Assembly (NCBI GenBank): GCA_964619265.1
Contig: CAZUCE010000020.1
Location: 1-64,000, forward strand
From: CAZUCE01 sp964619265
GTDB taxonomy: Bacteria; Planctomycetota; UBA1135; GCA-002686595
Direction: 5' to 3'
Length of the DNA stretch: 64,000 nt
Shown here: positions 55,605 to 64,000 of the stretch, in pieces
Layout: every line of letters starts with the position of its first letter
Numbering within the stretch: position 1 is the stretch's first letter
Made by a program: the position numbers and the translations under genes
The notes under the pieces: generated by a model
The model's database searches: none
Seen by the model: only the letters and a program-made list of their open reading frames with translations
What the model was told of the DNA's origin: nothing

Positions 55605-57182
55605 CTACGGGCGCAGGAGCGTGAGCTCGGCGTTGCTGGCGAAGGTCACGATCGACGTCAGCGGATTGACCACGACGAAGGCGTGCTGGAAAACGGAGCC
55701 AACCGCCTGGGTCGCCAAGCCCGCGGGCAGCGTGAACTGCGCTTCAGCGAAGCCGTCCCCATCGAGTAGGCCGACCGAGTCGGTGTAAAGTCCCGCGCCG
55801 CCGCCCAGGGTGAACTGCGTGTAGGCGTCGAAGTTGATCGGGAGGTTGAGGCCGTCGACCGAGATCCCCGGATTGGTGCCGCTCAGGCTTCCGAGAAGCA
55901 GGTAGAGCTGGCCACCGACGGCCGGCCCCGCGTCCAATTCAAAGTGCTGGGTACCGCCGGCGAGGTTCGAGAGGTAGTCGCGGTCGGAGACGAGCGGGTC
56001 GTCGGTCCTCAGCCGGTAGATCTCACTGACGTTTGGCTCGAGGGAAAACATGTCGGTGAAGAAAATGCGCCCGCTCGTCGCTTGGGAGTAGCTGGTCGGG
56101 GCGTTCACGCTGCGCGGGCCGGGCGGATCCAAATTGGCCTGGATCTCAGCCGAGGCGATCAGCGCACCGGTGGCGAAGTCCACGTCGAGGGCCCAGGTCT
56201 TGCCGCCGCACCAGTCTGAGAACAGGTAGGAGCCTTCGAGGCCCGGCAGGCCGGCGTCTCGCACCACCAAGCCGCCGGTGACCGAACATCCTGTGAAGTG
56301 GTCGTATTCGAACAGCGGCGAGATGCGATTGCCCACCAGCTGGGAGGGATCGGCGGGGCATAGCGTCGAGCCGGTTAGGAGGGTGCCTTCCAGAGTTCGC
56401 CATTCGAAGTTGGCTTCTTCGAGCAGCCCGGGCGGGACGTAGTTGATTTCCTCGCGGTCGAGTTCGCCGACGTCGCCGAGGAACATGCCGCCGGTCAGGG
56501 GATCGAAGCTCAGTCGAAACGGTTGGCGCAGGCCGCGGGCGTAGACGCCAGGCAGCGCGCCGGGTACGCCCACGTAGGGATTGTCGGGGGGAATCGACCC
56601 ATCGGCTTCGAGGCGCAGAAGCTTGCCTTGGAACTTGGAGATGTCCTGGGCCGTGCAGCCTTCCGTGTCGATTTCAAAGCGCGGGTCTCCGATCGCGACG
56701 TACAGCTTGTCGTCGGGGCCAAACTGGAGGCCTCCACCCCAGTGGAAAGCGATCGGGCCGGTGAAGTCGCGCAGAACCAATTCGGTCGACGGATCGACTT
56801 GCAGGCTGCCCGGTACGGGGACCGTGTAGCGTGCGAGGCACGAACTCTGGTCCGACGACTGGTACATCACGTAGATCCAGCCGTTGGCCGCGTAGTTCGG
56901 GTGAAACGCGAGGCTGAGCAGCCCTCCGAGCCCGCTGGGAGAGACCTTGCCGGTTAGATCCAAAAAGGTGCCGTTGATTTGGCCGAAGCGGATGCGACTG
57001 ATCAGGCCAGCCTGCTCGCCAACCATCAAGGTGCTCGGGTCGTTCGGTCCGGGCACCACGAAGACCGCGTTGCCCGGGATTTCGGCGACGAGAGTTGCGC
57101 GGGTGTCCTGAGCGAGGGCTGCAAGGGGCATGAAGCCGGTCAGGACCAAAGGCGCCGTGAACTGTCGAAACGGGAGTGACAT
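55605..57182 (-). CDS. Exported PQQ-type sugar (sorbosone/glucose) dehydrogenase with shared C-terminal module
   Basis: The 525-residue protein has a signal peptide (APLVLTGFMPLAALA) and a six-bladed beta-propeller of the glucose/sorbosone dehydrogenase family (GLLSLAFHPNYAANGWIYV, then RYTVPVPGSLQVDPST and GLQFGPDDKLYVAIGDPRFE), which usually binds PQQ and oxidises sugars. After about residue 405 the module AGGTQHFELDAGP ... LLGSLSGTNPG ... NFDAYTQ ... LPAGLAT appears, as on the sulfatase. I chose the ATG at 57182 since the signal peptide starts there; upstream frame is Arg/Pro-rich. It is convergent with pgk and divergent from pfkA. PQQ supply genes are not in the window. Confidence 0.9.
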   Translation of the reverse strand: MSLPFRQFTAPLVLTGFMPLAALAQDTRATLVAEIPGNAVFVVPGPNDPSTLMVGEQAGLISRIRFGQINGTFLDLTGKVSPSGLGGLLSLAFHPNYAANGWIYVMYQSSDQSSCLARYTVPVPGSLQVDPSTELVLRDFTGPIAFHWGGGLQFGPDDKLYVAIGDPRFEIDTEGCTAQDISKFQGKLLRLEADGSIPPDNPYVGVPGALPGVYARGLRQPFRLSFDPLTGGMFLGDVGELDREEINYVPPGLLEEANFEWRTLEGTLLTGSTLCPADPSQLVGNRISPLFEYDHFTGCSVTGGLVVRDAGLPGLEGSYLFSDWCGGKTWALDVDFATGALIASAEIQANLDPPGPRSVNAPTSYSQATSGRIFFTDMFSLEPNVSEIYRLRTDDPLVSDRDYLSNLAGGTQHFELDAGPAVGGQLYLLLGSLSGTNPGISVDGLNLPINFDAYTQFTLGGGAGLYTDSVGLLDGDGFAEAQFTLPAGLATQAVGSVFQHAFVVVNPLTSIVTFASNAELTLLRP

Positions 57183-57492
57183 GGAGGGCTTCGGCTGGAG
57201 TGCGGAGGCGTGGCGTTCAGGCGGCTGGAGCGAGGTCCAAACGGGAAGGCGGGCAACACGATCGACTGACAGCCTCCCGGCCTTGGGAGAGAACACCGGA
57301 TGAGCGGGAAAAGCGCCTGGGAGAGCTTACCCCGGTGTTGCGGGAAGCCGCTGGGACCTTGGGCACGGAGCGCCGTGGCCGTGGGGTGAACCGCCTTCTG
57401 AACGCGTGGAGCCTCGCCGAACCGCCCAGAGAGGGCCTGGAAGGGGGGCCTCGGGCTGGGTCCGCGCCTGGGGGACCGTTAGGCTTCGGGGC
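57183..57492. other. Divergent intergenic region before pfkA
   Basis: 310 bp between the sugar dehydrogenase (minus) and pfkA (plus). No gene, RNA or clear promoter hexamer is seen. GC-rich with an Arg-coding reading frame on both strands that I take as an artefact. Confidence 0.35.
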
Positions 57493-58662
57493 ATGTCGAC
57501 GGACTTTTCTGGATCGAGACCTGCTGGAACCCAGCCCTCTTCCAGCCGGCGGGTGGGCATTCGGCGGGTGGGGGTGCTCACCGGCGGCGGAGACTGCCCA
57601 GGCCTCAACGCGGTGCTTCGGTCCATCACCAAAGGGGCCTTGCGCCGGGGCGTCGAGGTGGTCGGCATCGAGGACGGGTTCCTTGGGCTGATTGAAGATC
57701 GCATGCGTCCCCTGGATTACGCGGCGGTTTCCAACGTGCTCACCCTCGGCGGGACCATTCTGGGTTCTTCGAATCGCGCGAACCCAACCCGCTTCCAGGT
57801 GGGCGAGAACCCAGATGGCACGCCGAAGTTCGCGGACGTGAGCGCCCGGTGTCTGGAGCACGCCTCCAAGGCGGGACTCGATGCGCTGTTTGTCGTCGGC
57901 GGCGATGGCACGATGGCCTGCGCGGAGCCCATGGTGGAGGGAGGGCTGCCGTGCATCGGGCTGCCGAAGACAATCGACAACGACATCCTCGGCACCGAGT
58001 TGACCTTCGGGTTCCAAACCGCGGTGGCGACCGCGACCGATGCTCTGGATCGCGTTCACACCACAGCTGCGAGTCACCATCGCGCCATCACCGTCGAGTT
58101 GATGGGCCGCAATGCCGGATGGCTTGGCCTGCACGCGGGAATCGCCAGCGGCTCCGACGTGATCCTGCTGCCCGAGATTCCCTTCGACCTCGCCACGGTC
58201 GGTGAATTTTGCGAGCGTCGCGCCCGGCGCGGCAAGCGCTTCACGGTTCTGTGCGTGTCGGAGGGCGCGCGCCTATCGGACGGCTCCCAAGTGGTCGCGG
58301 CCACCGATCCCGGCTCGCCGGATCCGATTCGCCTAGGCGGTGTCGGACGAGCGGTCGCCGAGTGGATCGACCGCGAAACCACGGTGGATGCGCGGTCCGT
58401 CGTGCTCGGTCACGTCCAGCGCGGCGGAGGGCCTGTCGCAGCCGACCGCGTGCTCGGTACCGAACTCGGTGCCCACGGACTGGAGTGCCTGCTCGCCGGA
58501 AACACGAACCGCATGGTCGTCGTTCGCGGCGGCCGAGTGTGCGACGTCCCGATTTCCGAGGCCATCGGCGGCCAACGCCTCGTGTCCGCCAAGGACCCAC
58601 TGATCGCTGCCGCGCGATCGGTCTACACCTGCTTCGGCGACGAAGTCGGTCCCCGCCCTTAG
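57493..58662 (+). CDS. pfkA: 6-phosphofructokinase, GGDGT/PKTIDND type
   Basis: PfkA phosphorylates fructose-6-phosphate. The 389-residue protein has GGGDCPGLNAVLR, GGDGT (136-140), the catalytic loop PKTIDND (158-164), and MGRNAGWLGLHAGIASG for substrate. In classical ATP-PFK the loop after GGDGS is GTIDND; in PPi-dependent forms it is PKTIDND with GGDD. Here GGDGT is combined with PKTIDND, the arrangement of the mixed-substrate clade, most of whose members use ATP. I start at ATG 57493; the frame extends upstream but is Arg-rich and not PFK-like. rpe follows after 20 bp. Confidence 0.93.
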   Translation: MSTDFSGSRPAGTQPSSSRRVGIRRVGVLTGGGDCPGLNAVLRSITKGALRRGVEVVGIEDGFLGLIEDRMRPLDYAAVSNVLTLGGTILGSSNRANPTRFQVGENPDGTPKFADVSARCLEHASKAGLDALFVVGGDGTMACAEPMVEGGLPCIGLPKTIDNDILGTELTFGFQTAVATATDALDRVHTTAASHHRAITVELMGRNAGWLGLHAGIASGSDVILLPEIPFDLATVGEFCERRARRGKRFTVLCVSEGARLSDGSQVVAATDPGSPDPIRLGGVGRAVAEWIDRETTVDARSVVLGHVQRGGGPVAADRVLGTELGAHGLECLLAGNTNRMVVVRGGRVCDVPISEAIGGQRLVSAKDPLIAAARSVYTCFGDEVGPRP

Positions 58663-58682
58663 AGCTCCAAGCAAGAACTCAG

Positions 58683-59360
58683 ATGCAGCGTCCCGACATC
58701 CTGATTGCCCCTTCGCTTTTGTCGTGCGACTTTGCGCGCATCGGCGAGGAGCTTCGCGCCATCGAAGCCGAAGGGGCCGACTGGCACCACGTGGATGTGA
58801 TGGACGGGCACTTCGTACCGAATCTGACGCTCGGCCCGCCCCTGGTCGCGGCCATGAAGGACGTGGCGACCAAGCCGCTCGATGTGCACCTGATGATCAG
58901 CGACCCCGCGGGCTACGCCGCAGATTTCGTGAAGGCCGGAGCCGAGGTCCTGACCTTTCACTGGGAGGCCGCGGGGCCCCGTCGCTGCGGTGAGGTGATC
59001 GACCGATTCCGGGATGCTGGGGTCCGTCAGGTGGGCCTGGCGATCAATCCGGACACCCGCGTCGAAGTCCTGGAGCCATTTTTAGACCGGGTCGATCTGG
59101 TGCTGGTGATGAGCGTCTACCCCGGCTTCGGGGGGCAGTCCTTCCTGCCTGAAGTCCTCCCCAAGGTCCGCTGGCTCAGGGATCAGGGCTATCGCGGGCA
59201 CGTGGAGATGGACGGCGGAATCAGCCATCAGACCCTCCCGGCCTGCGTCGAGGCGGGGGCAAATGCGCTCGTCGCCGGCTCTGCGATCTTCGGTGCGGAC
59301 GACCGCCGCGCTACGATCGAGGCCTTCCGAGCCGCGGCCAGTGCCGCCGCGACCGCCTGA
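58683..59360 (+). CDS. rpe: Ribulose-phosphate 3-epimerase
   Basis: Rpe interconverts ribulose-5-P and xylulose-5-P. The 225-residue TIM barrel has LIAPSLLSCDFARIGEEL, the His/Asp pair DWHHVDVMDGHFVPNLT, PLDVHLMISDP, VMSVYPGFGGQSFLPE and VEMDGGISHQT with the metal and catalytic Asp. Length is normal. It lies 20 bp after pfkA and 21 bp before accD, so the three may form an operon. Confidence 0.96.
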   Translation: MQRPDILIAPSLLSCDFARIGEELRAIEAEGADWHHVDVMDGHFVPNLTLGPPLVAAMKDVATKPLDVHLMISDPAGYAADFVKAGAEVLTFHWEAAGPRRCGEVIDRFRDAGVRQVGLAINPDTRVEVLEPFLDRVDLVLVMSVYPGFGGQSFLPEVLPKVRWLRDQGYRGHVEMDGGISHQTLPACVEAGANALVAGSAIFGADDRRATIEAFRAAASAAATA

Positions 59361-59381
59361 ACCGCCGAATCCCGCCCAGCC

Positions 59382-60461
59382 ATGAGCGCCAAGCACGACC
59401 CCGAGCGAGACGAGCCGAAGGCCCCGAAGAAGAAGGGGGCCGACCCCGCCGGGTCCGAAACGAAGGGCGCCGAGGATTCCGCGCCCGAGAAGAAGGGCCG
59501 CCTGTCGCGCCTTCGCTTCTCCAAGAAGAAGGACATGCCCGGGGGCCTGTGGCTCAAGTGCGAAAACTGCGGCTCGATGGTCTATCGCAAGGAGCTCGAA
59601 GAGCGTGACCGCGTCTGCCCGTCGTGTCGATTCCACTTCACGTTGCCGGCGCGGGCGCGAATTGCCGCCCTGCTGGATCCCGGCACCTTCGACGAACGCT
59701 TCGAAGACCTCAGCGCCTTGGACCGGCTGGAGTTCACCGACTCGATCCCGTACTCGGAGAAGATTCGCAAGACGGTCGAGCGAACCGGACAGAGCGAAGC
59801 TCTGGTCTGCGGCCTGGGTGCGATCGAAGGGCGCGAGGTCGTGATCGCAATCCTCGACTTCGGATTCCTCGGCGGATCGATGGGTGAGGTCGTCGGCGAG
59901 AAGTTCGCCTTGGCCTGCGATCTGGCGCGCGAGCACGGCCGACCGCTGGTGTGTTTCACCAGCTCGGGCGGCGCCCGCATGCACGAGGGCGCGCTGTCGC
60001 TGATGCAGATGGCCAAAACTTGCGCGGCCCTGGCCGAGTTGAACGACGCCGGCGGCATGTCGGTGTGCGTCATGACGCACCCGACCACAGGTGGCGTGAC
60101 CGCATCGTTCGCCAGCGTGTGCGATGTCACCCTGGCCGAGCCGGGCGCCTTGATCGGTTTCGCCGGTCCGCGTGTGATCGCGGCCACGCTCAAGCAGGAA
60201 TTGCCCAAGGGCTTCCAACGCTCGGAATTCCTGATCGAGAAGGGGATGCTCGACGCGATCGTCGAGCGCGCTGAACTGCGTAGCTACCTGGGCCGCTTGC
60301 TCGAGTACAGCAAGGGAACCCACCGCACCGCGGGCCCCGAGCCGACCGAAGCCCAGGCTGAGGATCGCCCCGCAGCAAATCGCTCCAGCGACACGCCGGA
60401 TCGCGGAGCCCGCGCCGCCGCCGCTGCCCCGTCGACGAACGGCGACCCGCGCGCCAACTAG
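59382..60461 (+). CDS. accD: Acetyl-CoA carboxylase carboxyltransferase subunit beta
   Basis: AccD, with AccA, carries out carboxyl transfer to acetyl-CoA for fatty acid synthesis. The 359-residue protein has a Lys/Asp/Glu-rich N-terminal extension of about 50 residues, a zinc ribbon C60, C63, C79, C82 (CENC, CPSC), then the carboxylase core (FGFLGGSMGEVVGEKFAL, SSGGARMHEGALSLMQM, THPTTGGVTASFASVCDV). The C-terminus is extended and Ala/Arg-rich. accA is not in the window. It follows rpe by 21 bp and precedes the assembly gap. Confidence 0.95.
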   Translation: MSAKHDPERDEPKAPKKKGADPAGSETKGAEDSAPEKKGRLSRLRFSKKKDMPGGLWLKCENCGSMVYRKELEERDRVCPSCRFHFTLPARARIAALLDPGTFDERFEDLSALDRLEFTDSIPYSEKIRKTVERTGQSEALVCGLGAIEGREVVIAILDFGFLGGSMGEVVGEKFALACDLAREHGRPLVCFTSSGGARMHEGALSLMQMAKTCAALAELNDAGGMSVCVMTHPTTGGVTASFASVCDVTLAEPGALIGFAGPRVIAATLKQELPKGFQRSEFLIEKGMLDAIVERAELRSYLGRLLEYSKGTHRTAGPEPTEAQAEDRPAANRSSDTPDRGARAAAAAPSTNGDPRAN

Positions 60462-60560
60462 GGCGTTTGGGCTGGGCCGGCGGACGGGATGGAGTTGGCC
60501 ATTGGCTGGCCACCCGTCGTCGTTCGGGAACGACCCATGGAGAGCGGTGATACGGTGCCA

Positions 60561-60660
60561 NNNNNNNNNNNNNNNNNNNNNNNNNNNNNNNNNNNNNNNN
60601 NNNNNNNNNNNNNNNNNNNNNNNNNNNNNNNNNNNNNNNNNNNNNNNNNNNNNNNNNNNN
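60561..60660. other. Assembly gap (100 N)
   Basis: Exactly 100 unknown bases, the usual placeholder for a scaffold join of unknown length. The 7 bases before and after the gap are the same (GGTGCCA), which suggests that the two contig ends may overlap. Confidence 0.95.
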
Positions 60661-60744
60661 GGTGCCATGACTTTGGCCAACAGCCTTTGGGGCCTCGTCG
60701 TAGGTAGGTTTCGCTGCTGCCCTTGTCCCTGGTTCCCGATAAAC

Positions 60745-61911
60745 ATGACTCTCTCGCTTCTGCCCTTGTGCCTCCTCGCTCCCCTTGCTCAGGAAGTCCC
60801 GGATGGTCTCGATTGGGTCCAGCACATTCTGAGCCCCGATCCGGTTCTGATCTTCAAGGGGCCTGATTCGAAGGGAACTTCTTCCTGGCAACTTTGGCAG
60901 CCAGGTCAGACCCAGGCCTCGCGGCTGCTGACGTCCAAGATGGCCGTCGATTTTCTGGCGCGAGTGGACGACTCCGCCTTTGTGGTGATGGACTGGGCGA
61001 CCGACCGCCTCATGTGGATCGACCTCGCGAATCAAGAATCGAAGGTGTTGTCGGACGGCGAGGAGATCGAGTTTTGTGGGCAGTCCGGAGGGCACGCCTG
61101 GTTCCTAGCGTCGTCTGCGAATCCAGCAGAGCCCTCCGCTCGCCTCATGACGGTTTCAACGGGATCGCGTATCCGGACCCATGCTCATCCGGTTGAGTAC
61201 GTGCTAGGAGTTTGCGAGGATCGAGCGCTGGTTGAGATGGAAGGGCAAGTCCACTGGGTCGATGCGAATGGAGTTCTGACTGGCCTGCCTGTGACCACCC
61301 AAGACCTATGGCCATCGGGCAGAGAAATTTCGCCCGACGGCCGTTGGTTGGCTCTCTCCACGAAGTGCGAATCGCAACTCGAGATTCTGGAGCTCGAAGC
61401 GCCCTTTACCCAGCGCTCCCTCCCGGTCGGCAGCGGCGTCCACGGGTTCTCTAGCTTCTCCTCTCGCTTGGCGTTTGTTTGGAGTGAATCGGGAACCCTG
61501 CGGTTCTCCGAGACGGTCTACCCAGAAGTCGGCGAGCGCTTGACCAGCGGCCGATTCCAGTTCGTCGAGTTCGACCCCAAGCTTGGAGAGCGAGTGCGCG
61601 AGGTTCCCTACGGAGGCGAATCCCTGGGGTTGGGTCACCTAGACCCGCCGCGGACGGGAGGGCTCGAGTCGCAGCCTTCGATGACTTCCGGCCCGGGCGC
61701 CCACACCGTGACCTGGAAGGACGGAACTTTGGCGCTGGAGGATTCCAAGCTCCTGTTCCATTCGCGAGTCTCCCCGTCCGGCAACCTGCGGTGCGTGTTC
61801 CTAGAGGAGAGCCAAGGAGTCTGGGCGCTCGATGAAGAACAGAAGCAGATTCAGCGGATCTCGGAACGGGCTCTGGGGCCGCTTGCTGAGCCGGTTTGGT
61901 TCGAGCTCTAA
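60745..61911 (+). CDS. Exported hypothetical protein, beta-propeller-like
   Basis: Start ATG 60745 gives a signal peptide (MTLSLLPLCLLAPLAQE) and a 388-residue exported protein. The body shows repeated beta strands with Trp (FVVMDWATDRLMWIDLANQE, RWLALSTKCESQLEIL, RLAFVWSESGTLRF) that resemble WD40-type or TolB-like propellers, but no exact match is claimed. The gap lies 84 bp upstream, so the promoter or an upstream gene may be lost. It converges with the methyltransferase gene with 21 bp between stops. Confidence 0.7.
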   Translation: MTLSLLPLCLLAPLAQEVPDGLDWVQHILSPDPVLIFKGPDSKGTSSWQLWQPGQTQASRLLTSKMAVDFLARVDDSAFVVMDWATDRLMWIDLANQESKVLSDGEEIEFCGQSGGHAWFLASSANPAEPSARLMTVSTGSRIRTHAHPVEYVLGVCEDRALVEMEGQVHWVDANGVLTGLPVTTQDLWPSGREISPDGRWLALSTKCESQLEILELEAPFTQRSLPVGSGVHGFSSFSSRLAFVWSESGTLRFSETVYPEVGERLTSGRFQFVEFDPKLGERVREVPYGGESLGLGHLDPPRTGGLESQPSMTSGPGAHTVTWKDGTLALEDSKLLFHSRVSPSGNLRCVFLEESQGVWALDEEQKQIQRISERALGPLAEPVWFEL

Positions 61912-61932
61912 GCCAGTCGCTCGGCCTTCATC

Positions 61933-63090
61933 TCAGTTCGGCGCTCGGAACCGCATGACCCACGAGTCGAACCGGTCTTCGCCGAGCGCCGAGCTGAGCT
62001 TTGTAGCTAGCGCGTTCGTGCCGACTAGCGGCCAACTGAGCACGCCCTTGAGGCGTGTTTCGTTGAAGAACATCGCCTGGGGGATCGGGCGCGAGAGCTG
62101 GTAGCCGGAGCTCGCTTCGTGCACGTAGCCGCGGGCCTCGAGCCACTGCCTGACCGGCCCGCGGGGTGTGCCGTTCATCTCGCGCACGGGCAAGAGCGGT
62201 TTGTTGCGCTTGCGGTGACGCATACCGGTGGAAGTCGGGTGCAGATCGCCGACGACCAGCGTCGCGCCGGGGGCACAGGTTCCCACGAGACCTTCCATCC
62301 AACCCTCGAAGTCGGGCGAGAAGCTGACGACGCCGGAGCTGATCACCAGGTCGTAGCGCTGCTCGTCTTCGGCGGGGAACGGCGGCTCTTCCCCGAAGCC
62401 GACCCGACCGGTGAAGTCGGCGATCCCGCTTTCGCGGGCGTTGCCCTCGGCGATGCGAACCATCTCGGGGCTCGGATCGAAAAATGCCAGGTGCGCGCCC
62501 TTGGACCGCAGGGCGGCTTCGATGCCCACCCAGCCGGCGCCGCAACCGAAGTCTAGGATGCGGGAGGCGGTGTGGCTGCCGCTGTAGCTGCCGACCAGGC
62601 GGCGCATCCAGCGGAAGTGGGGGTAGCCGGGACCGCCGGGCTCGCCGTTCCAGCCGCTGGCGTTCGAGTCGAACTTCTCGACCGTGGCGTCCTTGGACAG
62701 CACGTGCTCCCGGCGCCGCAGGGCCAGGAAGGCACCGTCCTCCCCGGCGCACGTGCCGAGATCCTCGCGGCCCGAGAGGCTCTCGCGGCTGAGGCTGCCT
62801 CCGCGGACCCGGTAGATCGCGACCGCGTGGAAGCGGGGCCACGCCTGATTGCGCAGCTCGGCCAGCGCTGGCGAACCGGGCGCTCCGGGGGCAAACAGCA
62901 GGAGCAGGCCGCGGGGACCCACCTGGGCTCCCGCGGTGGCCACATCGGCCGCGTGGGAGACCTGGCAAGCGTCCTCGGACCGGCTGCGCAGGGCGGTGAT
63001 GGCCAGGCCCAGATCAGCCAGAATCGGCTCGAGGACCGAGTCGGGGATGGGGGGGGCGGGGCTCTCTTGTAGGTTCGGCGTGGTACTCAC
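61933..63090 (-). CDS. Class I SAM-dependent methyltransferase
   Basis: The 385-residue protein has an N-terminal region of about 130 residues with no known fold, then a class I methyltransferase domain with motif I RILDFGCGAGWVGIEAAL (DFGCGAG at residues 180-186), AFFDPSPEM as the acidic second strand, and DLVISSGVVSFS as the post-motif IV strand. Substrate unknown. GTG at 63090 is chosen as start, leaving 64 bp to panB; an ATG at 63156 would make both genes start on one CATG, with no room for promoters. It is convergent with the exported protein. Confidence 0.8.
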   Translation of the reverse strand: MSTTPNLQESPAPPIPDSVLEPILADLGLAITALRSRSEDACQVSHAADVATAGAQVGPRGLLLLFAPGAPGSPALAELRNQAWPRFHAVAIYRVRGGSLSRESLSGREDLGTCAGEDGAFLALRRREHVLSKDATVEKFDSNASGWNGEPGGPGYPHFRWMRRLVGSYSGSHTASRILDFGCGAGWVGIEAALRSKGAHLAFFDPSPEMVRIAEGNARESGIADFTGRVGFGEEPPFPAEDEQRYDLVISSGVVSFSPDFEGWMEGLVGTCAPGATLVVGDLHPTSTGMRHRKRNKPLLPVREMNGTPRGPVRQWLEARGYVHEASSGYQLSRPIPQAMFFNETRLKGVLSWPLVGTNALATKLSSALGEDRFDSWVMRFRAPN

Positions 63091-63154
63091 GATGGCCGAA
63101 TCGTACCCCGGGCCGGGCTCCAGGCGCCCCGCTGCGCTAGCTTCTGGGTCACCC

Positions 63155-63976
63155 ATGTCGAGCTCAAACGGACGCCCCCGCCGGAAGGTCACCACCCAGA
63201 CCCTTCGGAAGATGAAAGAACGCGGCGAGCGAATCACCGCGCTCACCGCCTACGACCACCTGATGGCCGCCTGCGTGGACGAGGCCGGGGTGGACGCGAT
63301 TTTGGTCGGCGACTCGGTCGCCACGGTCGTCCAGGGCCGCGATTCGACGGTCAGCGTGACCATGGAGCACATGCTTTACCACGCGGAGGTGGTCAGCCGC
63401 GCGGTCAAGCGAGCCCTGGTGATCGGCGATTTGCCATTCATGTCCTACCAGGTGAACCCGGACGAGGCGCTCCGCAACGCGGGCCGAATGATCCAGCAAT
63501 CGGGGGTCGAGGCGATCAAAGTCGAGGGGGGGCTTGGCATCGCGCCGACCGTGCGGCGAATCGTCGATGCCGGCATCCCGGTCATGGGGCACGTAGGCTT
63601 GACGCCCCAGTCGATCCACAAGTTTGGCACCTACAAGGTGCGCGCCACGAAGGAGCAGGAAGCCGAGGAGGTCTTCGAGGGCGCCCAGGCGCTCGAAGAC
63701 GCTGGCGCGTTCGGCGTGGTCGTTGAGAAGGTTCCCGCCGAACTAGCCGAGCGCATCGCGCAGGAACTTGCGATTCCGGTGATCGGGATCGGCGCCGGTC
63801 CGGCGTGCGACGGCCAGATCCTGGTGAGCCATGACATGCTCGGGCTTTACACCCGCTTCCAGCCGCGTTTCGTTCGTCGCTACGCGGAGTTGGGCGAAGA
63901 AATGCGCAGGGCCTTCGAGGCCTATGTGAGCGATGTGCGCTCGCGCGAATTCCCGACTCAAGACGAGAGTTACTGA
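63155..63976 (+). CDS. panB: 3-methyl-2-oxobutanoate hydroxymethyltransferase
   Basis: PanB converts alpha-ketoisovalerate to ketopantoate with 5,10-methylene-THF in pantothenate synthesis. The 273-residue protein has ITALTAYDHLMAACVDEAGV, GDSVATVVQGRDSTVSVTM, DLPFMSYQVNPDEALRNAGR, a Lys/Glu site in KVEGG, and the late VVVEKVPAELAERIAQEL with the catalytic Glu. Length is normal (about 264). The ATG at 63155 gives MSSSNGRPRRKVTTQTLRKM, the usual N-terminus. Confidence 0.96.
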   Translation: MSSSNGRPRRKVTTQTLRKMKERGERITALTAYDHLMAACVDEAGVDAILVGDSVATVVQGRDSTVSVTMEHMLYHAEVVSRAVKRALVIGDLPFMSYQVNPDEALRNAGRMIQQSGVEAIKVEGGLGIAPTVRRIVDAGIPVMGHVGLTPQSIHKFGTYKVRATKEQEAEEVFEGAQALEDAGAFGVVVEKVPAELAERIAQELAIPVIGIGAGPACDGQILVSHDMLGLYTRFQPRFVRRYAELGEEMRRAFEAYVSDVRSREFPTQDESY

Positions 63977-64000
63977 CCCTCCTTCACGACGCGCGTCGTG

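Noticed and set aside
60502..60744. Long frame running through the assembly gap into the exported protein
   Set aside because: It is open only because N codons are not stops; the signal peptide starts at 60745.
63091..63246. Longer methyltransferase start at 63246 or 63156
   Set aside because: It would overlap the panB start; the extra N-terminal part has no conserved character.

Overview
The window is 64 kb of GC-rich bacterial chromosome with tightly packed genes, many 4-bp ATGA gene overlaps and pyrimidine-rich leaders that lack an obvious Shine-Dalgarno sequence. Several features suggest a Planctomycetota lineage. These are large orphan secreted proteins, a sulfatase, a sorbosone/glucose dehydrogenase and an FG-GAP propeller protein with a similar C-terminal module, a reduced type II secretion operon, and a forkhead-associated Ser/Thr kinase. 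The assignment is inferred from gene content; no rRNA, tRNA, CRISPR array or intact insertion sequence was seen.

Layout. 0-7 kb: a secreted orphan protein, then a minus-strand group with two alpha-helical-repeat proteins and three pilin-like genes (PilX-, GspJ/PilW- and GspI/PilV-like). 7-17 kb (plus): sucC-sucD, tatA, mobA, a polyprenyl diphosphate synthase, folD, a rhomboid protein, a 693-residue exported orphan and serS. 17-25 kb (minus): gspD-E-F-G-H-I-J, a minimal type II secretion operon. 25-33 kb: a PTS EIIA-like protein, a TsaC/LMW-phosphatase fusion, an NtrB/NtrC-like pair, a ferritin-like protein, an FG-GAP protein and a 30-residue Cys/Lys peptide. 33-42.6 kb: dnaK, a sulfatase and a four-gene Gld-type ABC transporter operon with a DUF4340 protein. 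42.7-53 kb: mrfA-mrfB DNA repair genes, converging on an overlapping minus-strand operon that encodes a TilS-YggS fusion, the FHA kinase, a divergent purine nucleoside phosphorylase and purN. 53-64 kb: gapA-pgk, the dehydrogenase, pfkA-rpe-accD, a 100-N assembly gap, an exported orphan, a methyltransferase and panB.

How it fits together. Central carbon metabolism is well represented (gapA, pgk, pfkA, rpe, sucCD, accD), with cofactor and translation genes (folD, mobA, panB, serS, tilS, tsaC). The export theme is strong: a Tat component, a type II secretion assembly core, a second pilin-like set with EF-hand-type loops, and at least three exported proteins ending in the same roughly 120-residue module, which could be a surface-sorting or secretion tag. 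The items most worth follow-up are that C-terminal module, the Ca-loop pilins, the TilS-YggS fusion in a kinase/nucleoside operon, the tiny Cys peptide upstream of dnaK, and a 72-bp near-perfect palindrome after the NtrC-like gene.
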